Source: an uncultured Chlorobiaceae bacterium (lineage in GTDB: Bacteria > Bacteroidota > Chlorobiia > Chlorobiales > Chlorobiaceae). Taken from it: a stretch of DNA of 64,000 nt. This document shows positions 63,027-64,000 of the stretch, in pieces. Each line of letters starts with the position of its first letter. Position 1 is the first letter of the stretch. The stretch is from contig CAIJGA010000008.1 of the NCBI GenBank assembly GCA_903820085.1, positions 1-64,000 of the forward strand, given 5' to 3'. The translations under genes were made by a program, and so were the position numbers. The notes under the pieces were generated by a model. The model did no database searches, was not told the origin of the DNA, and worked only from the letters and a program-made list of their open reading frames with translations.

Positions 63027-64000
63027 CATTTACCGATAATAAAACATCCGTATCAGGAACACCACTGGTCTCGATCATTACACCGGTCTACAACCGTTCC
63101 GACTATCTGGGCGAGACGATCGAGAGCGTTCTTGCCCAAACGTTTACCGACTGGGAGTTGCTGATTATCGATGACGGTTCCGAGACTGATGAAACCCAAA
63201 AGATTGCAGAGGCGTACTGTAACCTCGATTCTCGCATTCATTACACCTACAGACCGCATGCCGGCACGAGCGCGACACGCAATCACGGCATTGCCCTGGC
63301 AAGAGGCAGATACCTTGGATTCCTGGACTCAGATGACCGATACCTGCCCCATGGGCTTGAATCCCTTGTAGATGCATTAAAGTCATCGGAAAAAAATGTT
63401 AAAATGGTATATGGTGACTTTTTCAAGTACTTTCAGTCAGAAAAGCGCTTTCATCCGACACGTGTAACACCTCCGCAGCCCAGACCAGGTTTGTATATCC
63501 AGTTTCTGGTGTCGGGTGCAAATCCCGTAGCCCCCTGTGCATGTCTGACCGAGCGATATGCTGTTGAAAAGCTTGGAGGTTTCGATAGCCGTTTTGACAG
63601 TCTTGAAGACAGGGAACTCTGGGCCAGGCTGGTTCGCAAATACGATATTGCTCACGTTCCAGAGAAGGTCGCCATATACCGCAAACATGATAACCAGATC
63701 ACTAATGCACAATTCAGTTCCAGAAGACGTTTGGCCATTGATAGACATTCCTATACCTATTTCTCTTCATTACCGCTGGATATATGGTTTCCAAAAGCAA
63801 CAACTGCTGCGACTCAAGCCAAGTCGCTCGATGAGTTGGCAATGGTCATGCTGAACCGTCCAAACACGGCGTTCGATACGGTCCTTCACCTGTTGCGCAT
63901 GGCACAAAAAAAGAGCCCTTCGCACAGCCGCCAAACTTTTGTGGACAACCTGGAAGCAAAAATACCTCAAATCCTGAAAAACCAGTATGGCAGCAGTGAG
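63023..64000 (+). CDS. Family 2 glycosyltransferase (runs off window end)
   Basis: The frame from 63023 has 326 codons with no stop before the window ends. LVSIITPVYNRSDYLGETIES, LLIIDDGSETDET near 53, GTSATRNHGIALARGRYLGF and LDSDDRYLPHG near 108 (DxD region) define a GT2 catalytic domain. GFDSRFDSLEDRELWARL near 193 holds the EDxELW catalytic base motif. A helical C-terminal part without membrane segments follows. It is coupled by ATGA to the radical SAM gene and probably glycosylates the product of the same pathway. C-terminal extent unknown. Confidence 0.87.
   Translation, partial: MTFTDNKTSVSGTPLVSIITPVYNRSDYLGETIESVLAQTFTDWELLIIDDGSETDETQKIAEAYCNLDSRIHYTYRPHAGTSATRNHGIALARGRYLGFLDSDDRYLPHGLESLVDALKSSEKNVKMVYGDFFKYFQSEKRFHPTRVTPPQPRPGLYIQFLVSGANPVAPCACLTERYAVEKLGGFDSRFDSLEDRELWARLVRKYDIAHVPEKVAIYRKHDNQITNAQFSSRRRLAIDRHSYTYFSSLPLDIWFPKATTAATQAKSLDELAMVMLNRPNTAFDTVLHLLRMAQKKSPSHSRQTFVDNLEAKIPQILKNQYGSSE

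Overview
The window looks like chromosome of a green sulfur bacterium (Chlorobiaceae, Chlorobium/Pelodictyon type). This is inferred from family content and gene order, not from a database match. The supporting content is a RimP-NusA-InfB-RbfA-TruB-RibF-RpsO block, an S15-YicC-Gmk-omega block, a type 2 IPP isomerase beside a polyprenyl diphosphate synthase, a Skp-like/LptC pair, a short basic Bacteroidetes/Chlorobi-type mS38-like protein, and Gram-negative LPS assembly genes. No photosynthesis gene lies in the window.

Region 1 (1-27,900) is a surface-glycan and LPS island. It opens with the 5' end of an ISL3-family transposase. Two glycan genes and a GtrA remnant follow, then a large minus-strand run of glycosyltransferases (2337-12546). 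An AT-rich junction comes next (12.6-14.45 kb) with a wrecked nucleotidyltransferase, an intact FkbM methyltransferase and a decayed second FkbM copy. A plus-strand LPS-core run follows (14452-18936: GT9, three GT2, GT9). Facing or beside it are O-antigen ligase, an unknown glycan protein, an OafA-type acyltransferase flanked by IS630 debris, an LPS-kinase-like protein, an MsbA-type lipid A flippase and another GT9. Remnant IS ends, broken genes and mixed base composition mark repeated remodelling.

Region 2 (28,000-42,400, plus strand) is conserved housekeeping: a CAAX-type membrane protease, CdsA, a PTS IIA-like protein, HisS, a glutaredoxin-like protein, a small membrane protein, then rimP-nusA-infB-rbfA-truB-ribF-rpsO and yicC-gmk-rpoZ-VOC.

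Region 3 (42,370-52,823) is mostly minus strand: a stand-alone GlmU-type pyrophosphorylase, PanD, LptC, a Skp-like chaperone, DprA, polyprenyl synthase, type 2 IPP isomerase, a multidrug/lipid-type ABC exporter and a GlmM-type mutase. One FtsX-like permease is on the plus strand.

Region 4 (53,000-60,010, plus strand) holds rpsT, ruvA, folC, rho, a 35-residue basic protein, tRNA-Lys(TTT), tRNA-Leu(GAG), etfB-etfA and a DUF151-UVR protein that ends in a strong terminator.

Region 5 (60,117-64,000) is the most unusual part. A cyanophycin-synthetase-like ATP-grasp protein with an apparently dead, truncated Mur-ligase half is followed after 6 bases by a radical SAM/SPASM protein. That overlaps by ATGA a family 2 glycosyltransferase that runs off the window. 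This looks like an uncharacterised peptide- or glycan-modifying operon.
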